In this document: positions 43,319 through 51,902 of the stretch, in pieces
Numbering within the stretch: the stretch's first letter is position 1
Layout: every line of letters starts with the position of its first letter
Assembly (NCBI GenBank): GCA_045596365.1
Contig: JAZOCE010000023.1
Coordinates: 55,826 to 119,825 of the forward strand
Reading direction: 5' to 3'
Length of the DNA stretch: 64,000 bases
Source of the DNA: RGIG4079 sp045596365
GTDB lineage: Bacteria > Bacteroidota > Bacteroidia > Bacteroidales > Muribaculaceae
The notes under the pieces: generated by a model
What the model was told of the DNA's origin: nothing
Databases searched by the model: none
Seen by the model: the letters and a program-made list of their open reading frames with translations, nothing else
Translations under genes and position numbers: made by a program

Positions 43319-44311
43319 TTGTCAACCATTGAATTTGATTTACCCCAAGGACGAGAATACACAATAACAAGCGATTGCAATGGCGATGATGTTTATATTG
43401 ATGGAGTGAAGCAAGGAGTTACACCACTCTCTATATCATTGAGCTATGGTAATCAAGATGTAGAATTGCGCCGAGATGGAGAAACTGCTAAGAAAACAAT
43501 AACTGTGTCTCAATCAGGCACAGAGAATGTATTGCATTTAGCATTTGGTCTTTCTCCACAATGGCAAGCATGGATTTCACCAAAGACAAAGCAGGTATTG
43601 CAACGCCTCATTGATAATATGATAAAAGTAGATGGAGGCACGTTTATGATGGGTGCAACGTCAAGTAGGAGTCGTAACTCGTTATCAAATTATGATTCTG
43701 ATGCTTCAAGCGATGAATCTCCCGTACACTCTGTCAGATTGAGTGATTTCAGTATAGGAAAGTATGAGGTAACACAAGAGGAGTGGGAAGCCGTAATGGG
43801 GAATAATCCATCAAAATTTAAAGGAGCAAATAAACCGGTAGAGAGAGTTTCATGGAATGATTGCCAAGAGTTTATAAAGAAACTAAATCTCCTCACCGGG
43901 TTGCAATTCCGCTTGCCCACTGAGGCAGAGTGGGAATATGCTGCTCGTGGTGGTAATAAATATAGAGGATATAAATACTCTGGTAGCAACACTATTGGAG
44001 ATGTAGCGTGGTATTGGTATAACTCTTCAGAAACAACACATCAAGTAGGAACAAAGCGACCGAATGAATTAGGACTCTATGATATGAGTGGAAATGTAAT
44101 GGAATGGTGTTCTGACTGGTATAGCGATAGCTATTACTCGTCAAGTCCGACCACTAATCCCACCGGACCCACAACGGGCTCGTACCGCGTGTACCGTGGC
44201 GGTAGTTGGCGCAATGATGCGCAGGGCTGCCGAGTGTCGTTTCGCTACTACAGCTCTCCCGACTACCGCAACTACGACATAGGTTTTCGGCTTGCCCATA
44301 GTTTAAAATAG
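43319..44311 (+). CDS. PEGA-SUMF1 protein with DGR-like variable C-terminus, probably 5' truncated
   Basis: Residues about 15-75 form a PEGA surface domain (NGDDVYIDGVKQGVTPLSI). Residues about 95-327 form a SUMF1/formylglycine-generating-enzyme-type C-type lectin fold: VDGGTFMMGATSSR, FSIGKYEVTQEEWEAVMG, FRLPTEAEWEYAARGG, LYDMSGNVMEWCSDWY, and the final GGSW and IGFRLA motifs. Aligning GGSW with GGSY of human SUMF1 keeps the second catalytic Cys (GCR) but replaces the first by Asn, so true sulfatase activation is unlikely; ligand binding is more probable. The only usable start is TTG at 43319. There is no signal peptide, and PEGA-like sequence continues upstream of the TTG to an in-frame stop, so the gene has probably lost its 5' part. 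The last 45 codons are GC-rich and look like a DGR variable region. Confidence 0.7.
   Translation: MSTIEFDLPQGREYTITSDCNGDDVYIDGVKQGVTPLSISLSYGNQDVELRRDGETAKKTITVSQSGTENVLHLAFGLSPQWQAWISPKTKQVLQRLIDNMIKVDGGTFMMGATSSRSRNSLSNYDSDASSDESPVHSVRLSDFSIGKYEVTQEEWEAVMGNNPSKFKGANKPVERVSWNDCQEFIKKLNLLTGLQFRLPTEAEWEYAARGGNKYRGYKYSGSNTIGDVAWYWYNSSETTHQVGTKRPNELGLYDMSGNVMEWCSDWYSDSYYSSSPTTNPTGPTTGSYRVYRGGSWRNDAQGCRVSFRYYSSPDYRNYDIGFRLAHSLK
44177..44296 (+). other. Candidate DGR variable region (VR)
   Basis: These 40 codons are markedly more GC-rich than the rest of the gene. Fixed positions read RGGSW, CRVS, SPD and IGFRLA. The variable positions between them use TAC, CGC, GAT, GGC, TTT, AGC, AAC and GAC, each of which can arise from AAC or AAT by changing adenines only, the hallmark of DGR mutagenic homing. 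The end (GGTTTTCGGCTTGCCC, 44282-44297) sits where the initiation-of-homing site lies in known DGRs. No template repeat or reverse transcriptase is in the window. Confidence 0.55.
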
Positions 44312-44344
44312 GGATTTCCTCTCTCTCATTCCTAAGCTTCCGGC

Positions 44345-44500
44345 AGAAAAAAGAATTATAAACCAGATGGCACATAATATCCAATACCTAAAGGTATTGA
44401 TATTGTGTCTCTATCCACCCAGCATTGTGGTCTTTGACCTTATACTGGGCTATAACATCGCTTGCCTTTAGCAAGTCTCAGCCAATAAAGGTTAATTAAA
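44345..44500. other. Structured noncoding segment after the PEGA-SUMF1 gene
   Basis: The 205-bp gap to mutS2 holds three nested or adjacent inverted repeats: an imperfect 18-20 bp pair (44370-44389 with 44392-44409, tip AATACCTAAAGGTATT), CCCAG/CTGGG (44418-44422 with 44445-44449), and CTTGC/GCAAG (44461-44465 with 44471-44475). None is followed by a clear T run. It could be a 3' UTR, a DGR-associated structure, or a degenerate repeat; no coding potential was seen. Confidence 0.4.
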
Positions 44501-44516
44501 TAGACAAATTAGTTAC

Positions 44517-46961
44517 TTATTCTAATTCTATGATGGTGATGCCGGCGCCTCCAAATTGAACATGCTCGTCGCGATAGGAGCGTACACCTGAAACTGTATC
44601 GAGGTATTGTCGCAAATATTGTCTCAATGCTCCTGTTCCTGTGCCATGAAGGACTCTCACTTGGCGCGCATTGAATTGTATTGCATCGTCAATAAAGTAG
44701 GTTATTGCCTGCACTGCTTCATCGACACGCATACCACGCACATCAATCTCTTGCTTGAAATTCAGTTGTCGGTCGCGCATGTTATCAGCTGTTGCCGATG
44801 ATACAAATGTTGCTTGTCGGTTTGGCTCTTTCGGTTGCGACATTGTGTGCTTTAAGCGGTCAAGTTTTACTGTCGTTTTTAGCATACCAAATAAAACAAC
44901 TGCATTTTTACCTTGTATTTCAAGCACTTTTCCCACAGTGCCTTGTCCGTCAAGTTTTACATTATCGCCAACAACGATTGGGCGTTTCTCAGTTTTTGGG
45001 GTAGATGACGAAGTTTTTTTCTTCGTCTTTGGCGCTTTGTGTAACAAGGGATGTTCTTGTTTCTCTTCAGCTATCAGATGCGCTTTTTCTTGTTGTAAAC
45101 GGCGACGAGCCTCAATGGTTTTTTCTTTCTCGGCTTGTGCGCGTTTGATGTCATGAATTGTACGTTCGATTGTAGCATTACTATTGTCGATAATACGTTG
45201 AGCCTCGGTCTTTGCTTCGTTGATGATTTCGCGACGTTTCTCTCTCAATGTAGTTGCATCTTCTTCATATTGGGCAAGCAATTGTTCGAGCTTTTTCTCT
45301 TTTTGGCGTATAGCCATGCGCTTGTTTTCCCAATATCGTTTGTCGCGAGTGATGTCAAGCAGATATTTGTCAAGATTGATGTAATCGCTACCCACTATTT
45401 CTTCGGCATCGGCAATAATATTGGCTGGCAAGCCTGTTTTGCGAGCAATCTCAATGGCAAAAGAACTACCGGGATTGCCTATCGAGAGGCGGAACATGGG
45501 TTGCATCAAATGGCGATCATATAGCATTGAACCGTTAATCAACCCCGGTGTTTCTTCGGCAAAATGTTTCAAATTTTGATAGTGGGTGGTTATTACACCC
45601 CACATTTTATTATTGTTGAATTGTCGGAGTATTGCTTGAGCTATGGCTCCACCTATTTGAGGCTCTGTACCCCCACCAAATTCATCAATCAGTATCAACG
45701 TTTTGTTCTTGCCTCGGCTTAGGCAATATTTCATGTTACGCAAGTGTGAGCTGTAGGTACTTAGGTCATCTTCAATCGACTGGTCGTCTCCTATATCAAT
45801 GAAAATATCCTCAAAAATGCCGATGTGAGAATTTTCATATACAGGTGGCAGTAATCCACATTGAGCCATATATTGCACAATCCCTACTGTTTTCAAGCAC
45901 ACCGACTTCCCTCCGGCATTAGGTCCGGAAATAATCAGGATGCGGTTTTCTTGCGAGAGGGTAATGTCAAGAGGGACTATCTCTTTCCCTTGTCGTTGTA
46001 ACGATTGCAATAGCACCGGATGGCATGCGTGATACCATTCTAATTCCGGCTCGTGGTTGATAGATGGCATGTTTGCATCAATCTCTTGAGCAAATTTAGC
46101 TTTAGCATGAATAAAATCTATTTCTCCAAGTATAGAGTAGCTGTGAAGCATTTCATCAATGTGAGGTCGCATTTCGTCGGCAATCATAGTGAGGATGCGA
46201 GTAATTTCTCGTTTTTCCTCCATTTGTAGTTCTCTGATGCGATTGTTAGCTTCAACTATCTCAGCCGGCTCAATATAGATGGTTTTACCTGATGCTGATT
46301 CGTCATGAACAATACCGTTGATTTTGCGTTTGTGCATGGGTGCAACCGGAATTACTAATCGTCCATCACGCATTGATGGTGCAGTGTCAGCCTCAATATA
46401 TCCCGATTGTTGAGCTCGTGCCATCACACGACGCATTATTGAGTTGATTGTTCCTGTTGTTGAGGCGAGAGATTGACGAATTGTTGCCAACTCAGGCGAA
46501 GCATTATCTTTAACATTACCAAAACGATCAAGCACTCTATCGATGGCTGATGTTATTAGAGGGAATGGGGATAATTGTTGAGCAAGAGCATCAAGAATGG
46601 GATAGGGCGTTTTGTCATCTTCTCGGTGATGAGAGAAAAACGATGCAATCTCAATGATAGCTCCAAGGGATTGGCGAACACGCAGAAGTTCACCGGCAAC
46701 AATAAATGTTCTGGGAACTCTGATTGCTTTAAGGCTGGTGGTTACATCGTGTATATTTTCCAAAGGTAGAGCTTCTTCGCCATTAATGATGTTAAGCATT
46801 TCGGCTGTAGATAATAACCAACGATTAACCACATCAAAACGGGACGAAAACTCCATCTCGTTGCAGTATTCAATACCAAGAGTGGAAACACAATGTTTCT
46901 TAACCATTTCTCTGACGGCAGAGAAACCGATTTTTTGCTCAAAATTCTCCGGATAAATCAT
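44517..46961 (-). CDS. mutS2: MutS2-type endonuclease/ribosome rescue ATPase with Smr domain
   Basis: An 814-residue MutS2 protein; members suppress homologous recombination or split collided ribosomes. An N-terminal core/clamp region (about 1-310) has no mismatch-recognition domain. The ATPase has Walker A GPNAGGKS (about 345), Walker B LILIDEFGGGTEP and the ABC-like signature. A long coiled coil spans about 520-640, followed by a KOW-like segment (VGDNVKLDGQGTVGKVLEIQG). The Smr nuclease domain (about 738-814) has DVRGMRVDEA and HGTGTGALR. The ATG follows its promoter's -7 element by four bases, giving a leaderless transcript. Confidence 0.93.
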   Translation of the reverse strand: MIYPENFEQKIGFSAVREMVKKHCVSTLGIEYCNEMEFSSRFDVVNRWLLSTAEMLNIINGEEALPLENIHDVTTSLKAIRVPRTFIVAGELLRVRQSLGAIIEIASFFSHHREDDKTPYPILDALAQQLSPFPLITSAIDRVLDRFGNVKDNASPELATIRQSLASTTGTINSIMRRVMARAQQSGYIEADTAPSMRDGRLVIPVAPMHKRKINGIVHDESASGKTIYIEPAEIVEANNRIRELQMEEKREITRILTMIADEMRPHIDEMLHSYSILGEIDFIHAKAKFAQEIDANMPSINHEPELEWYHACHPVLLQSLQRQGKEIVPLDITLSQENRILIISGPNAGGKSVCLKTVGIVQYMAQCGLLPPVYENSHIGIFEDIFIDIGDDQSIEDDLSTYSSHLRNMKYCLSRGKNKTLILIDEFGGGTEPQIGGAIAQAILRQFNNNKMWGVITTHYQNLKHFAEETPGLINGSMLYDRHLMQPMFRLSIGNPGSSFAIEIARKTGLPANIIADAEEIVGSDYINLDKYLLDITRDKRYWENKRMAIRQKEKKLEQLLAQYEEDATTLREKRREIINEAKTEAQRIIDNSNATIERTIHDIKRAQAEKEKTIEARRRLQQEKAHLIAEEKQEHPLLHKAPKTKKKTSSSTPKTEKRPIVVGDNVKLDGQGTVGKVLEIQGKNAVVLFGMLKTTVKLDRLKHTMSQPKEPNRQATFVSSATADNMRDRQLNFKQEIDVRGMRVDEAVQAITYFIDDAIQFNARQVRVLHGTGTGALRQYLRQYLDTVSGVRSYRDEHVQFGGAGITIIELE

Positions 46962-46965
46962 ACTG

Positions 46966-46997
46966 CAAAGTTAGTGATTTAAACTATTCTCTACAAT
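46966..46997 (-). promoter_or_regulatory. Promoter of mutS2, leaderless geometry
   Basis: On the minus strand: TTG (46996-46994), 20 bp, TAACTTTG (46973-46966), four bases, then ATG at 46961. Both elements match consensus. Confidence 0.75.
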
Positions 46998-47008
46998 TTG
47001 AATATACT

Positions 47009-47042
47009 AAAAAGACAATCGATCATAATCGATTGTCTTTTT
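47009..47042. terminator. Terminator between porin gene and mutS2
   Basis: AAAAAGACAATCGAT-CATA-ATCGATTGTCTTTTT is a perfect 15-bp stem with A and T runs. It lies five bases beyond the porin stop codon on the minus strand. Confidence 0.9.
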
Positions 47043-47046
47043 ATAT

Positions 47047-48342
47047 TTAGAAACTGAATTGAGTCATAAGACAGGCTCGGCGGGCATAATTGTGTTCGCC
47101 ATTGAAATTTTGTCGTTTGCCGAGGTTAACTTCGGCTGCTACTTGAACACGTGGTGTTATATCCCAAAAGACATTCATTGCGCTATATAGCCCATATTTG
47201 TAGGTTGTGGGGTCAATATGTCTCGATGGCGCAAAACGTTCTTGTCCAATGGTTGCACTTACAAATAAGTTAGGCCTAATGTGATATTGTAATGCACCAT
47301 ACCATGCCCATGATGACGGAGCATACATTTCTCCCGGTTGGTTAGGATTATTTATTAAATCAAAATTTGACATTATCAAGTCGCCTGTGAGACTACCATA
47401 TCCACGTCCCGCATTTACAGTAGCATAAACGGTTAAAGGATCAGCAGGGCGGAATATTGAACTAAGTTGCAAGCCCCAACCAATGCATCGTTCATTAGAA
47501 CCATTTACTATATCATGATAGGGGAGAACTCGCATAATTCCTGATAGCCTGATGTGTTCGTTGTGTCCCCACCCAAATTGTCCAAATGCGGCAATATTAG
47601 GAGCCCAATCATTCAGCTTTCCAGTGGTAATATTATCATAGCCTACCTGAGATTGTGGTGCTTCAATTGATGCAGCTGTAGTCCAATTCTTATCAAAGGA
47701 GTGCATCCATCGAACAAGTACGGCGGTCGTTTGCACTTCGGCTTGTGGACCTTGAGCATCAATTAACGGTGGAAATGCTGCAGGATCTCCAAATGTTGAG
47801 TTGGCATATCCTATGGTCCAATCATTGACAGTTGCATAAGCCTTCTTTAATTTCATGCCAACTTGGTTATAGCCATCAAAATTGGTTTCGATGTATAATT
47901 GATAGTCTCCGAGTGCATGATTACGACCTATTACTCGAAAAAATAAAGCTGTTCCTGCGGGAGTAGTACTTATTTTTTTTCGATTTATATTGTCTCGAGG
48001 AACAGAAATTGCGTAAGGGATAAATCCGTTATATGGAATGACTCCTCCCCAATCATACCATCCACGCATGCGCACAACTCCACCTATACCCATTGCCAAT
48101 TGGCTATCTTTACTCATGAATAAAAAATATGGAGCTCGTGGATCTTGAAAATGGCGAAATTGGTCCATATAAAACATATCTATCATTGCTCGTATTGAAT
48201 CTTTGTGTGGATTGTCTCCATCTCCGATAAATACAATTTGATGACTTTTTTTTAATGAATCAAGTTGAATTTCGTCAGAAGTTTTAGCATTAACAATAAA
48301 AAATGTTGCTAAACACATTGAAATAAACATTGTCTTTTTCAT
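47047..48342 (-). CDS. DcaP-like outer-membrane porin
   Basis: A 431-residue outer-membrane protein with a signal peptide (MKKTMFISMCLATFFIVNA). A short linker follows (about 25-75, including KDSIRAMIDMFYMDQF), then a beta barrel of about sixteen strands to the C-terminal aromatic end CLMTQFSF. The opening of the barrel, LAMGIGGVVRMRGWYDWGG, and LYIETNFDGYNQVGMKLKKAY match the DcaP-like porin family. These form trimers with an N-terminal coil and pass small, often negatively charged solutes. It is monocistronic, ended by a strong terminator. Solute unknown. Confidence 0.78.
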   Translation of the reverse strand: MKKTMFISMCLATFFIVNAKTSDEIQLDSLKKSHQIVFIGDGDNPHKDSIRAMIDMFYMDQFRHFQDPRAPYFLFMSKDSQLAMGIGGVVRMRGWYDWGGVIPYNGFIPYAISVPRDNINRKKISTTPAGTALFFRVIGRNHALGDYQLYIETNFDGYNQVGMKLKKAYATVNDWTIGYANSTFGDPAAFPPLIDAQGPQAEVQTTAVLVRWMHSFDKNWTTAASIEAPQSQVGYDNITTGKLNDWAPNIAAFGQFGWGHNEHIRLSGIMRVLPYHDIVNGSNERCIGWGLQLSSIFRPADPLTVYATVNAGRGYGSLTGDLIMSNFDLINNPNQPGEMYAPSSWAWYGALQYHIRPNLFVSATIGQERFAPSRHIDPTTYKYGLYSAMNVFWDITPRVQVAAEVNLGKRQNFNGEHNYARRACLMTQFSF

Positions 48343-48446
48343 AGCGCATTATTTTTATAAAATTGTTGTTTTTCAATAATATTCAACAAAAACGATGATT
48401 TATTGTTTTAATTATAAACCAAAATCAAGTTTAAATTATAAAAATT

Positions 48447-49013
48447 ATGGATGCTATGAATTTAAAAAGACTCTGTCAATCAAGATATTGGTGGGCAGTA
48501 ATGTTGGTGGGAATCATGATGATTGTTTGTGGTATGGCATATTGGCTATTACCTGCAACAGGCTATGCTGTCGCGTCAGTATTATTTGGATGGATGCTTG
48601 TAGGTGCCGGAGTTATACAATTATTGATTTCAACAAGTCGAAATCGCCTTAAAAGTTGGGGTTGGTGGTTATTTGGCGGAATATTAAACATCTTTATTGG
48701 TTTTATGCTTGTTGATAGAGTAGAGCTGGCTGAGATGATGCTACCTTATTTTTTATCAATAATATTTATTTATTGGGGAGCTATATCGGTAATAGAGTCA
48801 ATTACGATACGGAATTATAAATATTGGTGGATAAAACTATTAAATGGTGTTTTAATGATGTTTATTGGTTTCTTTTTTATTGGAGCAGGGTATTTAAATG
48901 ATGTTATAATGGTGAGCACGTTAGTATCATTAGCGTTTATATACTGGGGTATTACATTAGTATCATCGTCTTTTGAATTGAAACCTATACCAAAGGAAGA
49001 TAAAGAAGAATGA
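48447..49013 (+). CDS. HdeD/DUF308-family membrane protein
   Basis: A 188-residue inner-membrane protein with six hydrophobic helices arranged as three pairs, as in the HdeD (acid-resistance membrane protein, DUF308) family: WWAVMLVGIMMIVCGMAYWL, then WWLFGGILNIFIGFML, then WWIKLLNGVLMMFIGFFFIG. The repeated Trp-Trp plus helix start at each pair shows the internal triplication. E. coli HdeD has a role in acid resistance at high density; here the function is an extrapolation. It stands alone between the porin, on the other strand, and the Tyr-rich protein gene. Confidence 0.75.
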   Translation: MDAMNLKRLCQSRYWWAVMLVGIMMIVCGMAYWLLPATGYAVASVLFGWMLVGAGVIQLLISTSRNRLKSWGWWLFGGILNIFIGFMLVDRVELAEMMLPYFLSIIFIYWGAISVIESITIRNYKYWWIKLLNGVLMMFIGFFFIGAGYLNDVIMVSTLVSLAFIYWGITLVSSSFELKPIPKEDKEE

Positions 49014-49083
49014 TATAATTGTTAAATATGTAAATATTAATGTTATAAAATGACTTTATCGTAGAAAAATCAGAATTTTGTAG

Positions 49084-49143
49084 TAGATTTGTATAGGTGA
49101 AGATTAAACTATTAGTTGGGCAAATCGTCCAATTAATAGTTTA
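49084..49143 (+). promoter_or_regulatory. -7 element and leader hairpin of Tyr/Trp-rich protein gene
   Basis: TAGATTTG (49084-49091) fits the -7 consensus. The predicted leader then contains a 14-15 bp stem, TAAACTATTAGTTGG (49105-49119) with CCAATTAATAGTTTA (49129-49143), one G-T pair and a nine-base loop, not followed by T residues. It is thus more likely a 5' UTR structure than a terminator. Confidence 0.4.
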
Positions 49144-49177
49144 GTTGATATAAATGAAATCTAAAACAAGATGAATT

Positions 49178-50143
49178 ATGATGAATGTTAGAAAATTAAT
49201 GTTATTTGTAATTTTGTCAGGTTGTATCAATAGCATAGTGGCTCAAAGTTACTATGATGATGACATATATTATGATGCATCAAAAGAGAAGAAAGAAGAA
49301 AAAAAACAACAAGTCAAGAATTCTACTCAATATAACAACAATGCGTCATATTATTATGATTATCCTGCAGCTGATACCTATTTTGTATCAGGAACTTCAA
49401 CTCGTGATGTAGATGAATATAATAGACGTGGTGTTGAAAATTACTCAGGATCAGCATTGATAGACTCAATTGCGACAGAAGATTTTACATATACTCGTCG
49501 CATAGAACGGTTTTATAATCCGTCGATTGTGAGTGGTTCTAATGATGCCGAGTTGAAGGAATATTATTATAATTCCCAAGAGGAGCCTGCCGAGATAAAC
49601 ATTTATTATGTAAATACTCCGTATTATTGGAATTATCCTTATAGTTCATGGTATTGGTCATGGCATTCACCTTGGTATTATGATGCTTGGTATGGTCCAT
49701 CTTGGTATTATCGCTCTTATTGGAGTTGGTATAGCTATTGGGGGCCCTCATGGTATCCTGGATATTATTATCCTCATTATGTGAGACCGGTGCCCCATTA
49801 TCCATCAAAACCGTCTTATCGACCTTCTCGTCCGGGGCATAACTATTCACCTGGTCGCCGTCCGGGAGGAACACCATCGCGTAATAGCGGATATTATCGT
49901 CCCAATAGAAATAATTCAAATGGGACATCGGTTACATCAGGACGTCGCCAATCAAATGTAAATAGAGAAACAGGAATTTCTAATTCAGGAAATCGGAATT
50001 CCGGATCAAGAAATGATGGATACTCTCGCCAATCAAATAGTGGCAATAGAGGAAGTTCCTATCGTTCATCAGGTAGCTCTCGAAGCAGCAGCTATGGTGG
50101 AGGCGGTCGCAGTAGTGGTGGTCGACGTGGTGGTCGCCATTAA
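49178..50143 (+). CDS. Secreted low-complexity Tyr/Trp- and Arg/Gly/Ser-rich protein
   Basis: I do not recognise a named family. The 321 residues begin with a signal peptide (MMNVRKLMLFVILSGCINS, cut near VAQS), then an acidic/basic patch (EKKEEKKQQ). A folded-looking middle (about 60-140) is followed by a Tyr/Trp/Pro-rich block (about 145-205; YYWNYPYSSWYWSWHSPWYY is one part). The C-terminal tail (about 210-321) is rich in Arg, Gly, Ser and Asn and ends in RGG-type repeats (GGRRGGRH). Such tails suggest binding to nucleic acid or glycan, or a disordered surface linker. The FadL-like barrel gene follows after 47 bases on the same strand and may be cotranscribed. Confidence 0.6.
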   Translation: MMNVRKLMLFVILSGCINSIVAQSYYDDDIYYDASKEKKEEKKQQVKNSTQYNNNASYYYDYPAADTYFVSGTSTRDVDEYNRRGVENYSGSALIDSIATEDFTYTRRIERFYNPSIVSGSNDAELKEYYYNSQEEPAEINIYYVNTPYYWNYPYSSWYWSWHSPWYYDAWYGPSWYYRSYWSWYSYWGPSWYPGYYYPHYVRPVPHYPSKPSYRPSRPGHNYSPGRRPGGTPSRNSGYYRPNRNNSNGTSVTSGRRQSNVNRETGISNSGNRNSGSRNDGYSRQSNSGNRGSSYRSSGSSRSSSYGGGGRSSGGRRGGRH

Positions 50144-50190
50144 TCAAGTCTAAACAGATAATATACAATAATTCTTACTAATTAGAAGTC

Positions 50191-51831
50191 ATGAAAAAAT
50201 CAATTATTATAGCATTAGTGGGGATAGCTCCAATGATGTTAATGGCGCAAAGTGCTATTGATGCATATCAACTTTCTCAATCAGATTTAAAAGGGACTGC
50301 ACGATTTGTGTCAATGGCTGGAGCTTTTGGCGCTCTTGGTGGAGATATATCTACATTAAATCAAAACCCTGCTGGTATAGGGGTGTATCGTTCAAATGAA
50401 ATAGGATTATCTCTAAATCTTGATTTCCAAGGCACAGAAACAAATTCAATGGGTAGTATAATGAAATCAGACCAAACAAAATTTACATGTAATAATTTTG
50501 GATATGTAGGTGCTGTGAAATTAGATAGTGAAGTGATGCCTTATTTTACATGGGGCGCTTCCTTTAATCGCGTTGCTTCATTTGATAGAAAATATCAAGG
50601 ATATATTCCTTCATTGAATACGTCATTAAGTAATTATATTGCTAATTTTACTAATGGTTGGGATGAAGGAGAATTGAATATGAGTTACTATGATTCTTAT
50701 GCGCCATGGTTGAGTATATTAGCTTATGATGCATATATGATTCACCCTAATGGAAATAGTTCCTATGATGGAATGTATCAAGATGGGACAAGAGGTAATG
50801 CAACTTTTGATGTGCGAGAAAAAGGATATGTTGATGAATATAGCATTAATTTTGGTGGAAATATAATGAATACTCTTTATTGGGGTATTGGATTTGGATT
50901 TACTGATATAAGCTATACATCAGCTTCGTATTATGATGAAGAGTTGACAGGAGCTCGTATCGTTGATACAGATGGATTAAGTGCTACTACCGGTAATGGA
51001 TGGTATGACTTGGGGAATTATCAAAGAGTAAAAGGTAATGGCTTTAATTTTAAAGCCGGACTTATTTTTAAGCCCATTAATGAATTGCGACTTGGTATTG
51101 CAGTCCATACACCTACGTTTTATGACCTACAACATGAAGCATATGCAGGAATAGAATATAGTTATGCAAAGGAAGTCGAAACTCTAACAGGTGATATCCA
51201 AACTATTGCAACAAAAGAGGGATATGTAGAAGTTGATGATGGGTATTATACATATTATGATTATGACTTGCGCACTCCATGGCGTTTAATTCTTAGTGTA
51301 GCGGGTGTGATAGGAGGTCGCGGTATTTTGAGTATGGACTATGAATATGTTGGTTATAATAGTATGAGAGTCTCTGACCCTGATGGGAATGAATATTATG
51401 CAGAAAGTGATGATATAGACAATTATTATCAAGCATCTCACATAATTCGTGTTGGAGGAGAATATCGTGTAACACCGTCATTTAGTTTGAGGGCAGGTTA
51501 TAGTTATCAAACATCTCCTGCAAAGAATGTGGCAATAGACAATGAGAGATATATTTATACATCAGGAACCAATGCTTTAGGAACTAATCCGGCATATACG
51601 TTTGATAATTCAACTCAATATATAACAGCCGGATGTGGATATCGTTATAAAGGTTTTTATATTGATATGGCATATGTTCATAAAACAAGAGAAAGTGTAT
51701 ATCGCGCATTCTCATCATTTGGAGAATTTAATGACATGATGAATGACTATGAGGTTACAGAACGGTCAAATTCCGCTAAAATAAAAGATAATAATAACCA
51801 ATTGGTATTAAGCGTGGGATATAAGTTTTAA
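50191..51831 (+). CDS. OmpP1/FadL-family outer-membrane transport protein
   Basis: A 546-residue outer-membrane barrel with the signal peptide MKKSIIIALVGIAPMMLMAQ. The N-terminal hatch-like motif GTARFVSMAGAFGALGGDIS, followed by TLNQNPAGIGVYRSNE, is diagnostic of the OmpP1/FadL/TodX family, which takes up hydrophobic compounds. Later GxxY-type strands (RVGGEYRVTPSFSLRAGYSY) and the end LVLSVGYKF complete the barrel. Bacteroidales homologues are sometimes labelled hemin receptor, which the sequence does not prove. It ends at a bidirectional terminator. Confidence 0.85.
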   Translation: MKKSIIIALVGIAPMMLMAQSAIDAYQLSQSDLKGTARFVSMAGAFGALGGDISTLNQNPAGIGVYRSNEIGLSLNLDFQGTETNSMGSIMKSDQTKFTCNNFGYVGAVKLDSEVMPYFTWGASFNRVASFDRKYQGYIPSLNTSLSNYIANFTNGWDEGELNMSYYDSYAPWLSILAYDAYMIHPNGNSSYDGMYQDGTRGNATFDVREKGYVDEYSINFGGNIMNTLYWGIGFGFTDISYTSASYYDEELTGARIVDTDGLSATTGNGWYDLGNYQRVKGNGFNFKAGLIFKPINELRLGIAVHTPTFYDLQHEAYAGIEYSYAKEVETLTGDIQTIATKEGYVEVDDGYYTYYDYDLRTPWRLILSVAGVIGGRGILSMDYEYVGYNSMRVSDPDGNEYYAESDDIDNYYQASHIIRVGGEYRVTPSFSLRAGYSYQTSPAKNVAIDNERYIYTSGTNALGTNPAYTFDNSTQYITAGCGYRYKGFYIDMAYVHKTRESVYRAFSSFGEFNDMMNDYEVTERSNSAKIKDNNNQLVLSVGYKF

Positions 51832-51849
51832 TTAATTGAGCATAAAACG

Positions 51850-51880
51850 AATAAAGGAGCTGAAACTCAGCTCCTTTATT
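51850..51880. terminator. Bidirectional terminator between FadL-like gene and purT
   Basis: AATAAAGGAGCTGA-AAC-TCAGCTCCTTTATT is a perfect 14-bp stem between convergent genes, with T-rich flanks on both sides. Confidence 0.85.
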
Positions 51881-51902
51881 CATTTATATATTTGGCCCTT
51901 TG

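Noticed and set aside
43319..44311. True formylglycine-generating (sulfatase-activating) enzyme
   Set aside because: Of the two catalytic cysteines known in human SUMF1 only one position is Cys here, and no sulfatase gene is near.
44154..44384. 76-codon minus-strand frame over the end of the SUMF1 gene
   Set aside because: It is antisense to the GC-rich variable region and owes its length to that; no independent support.
49104..49143. Hairpin after the HdeD-like gene as a terminator
   Set aside because: It lacks a T run and lies downstream of the next gene's -7 element; a 5' UTR stem is the better reading.
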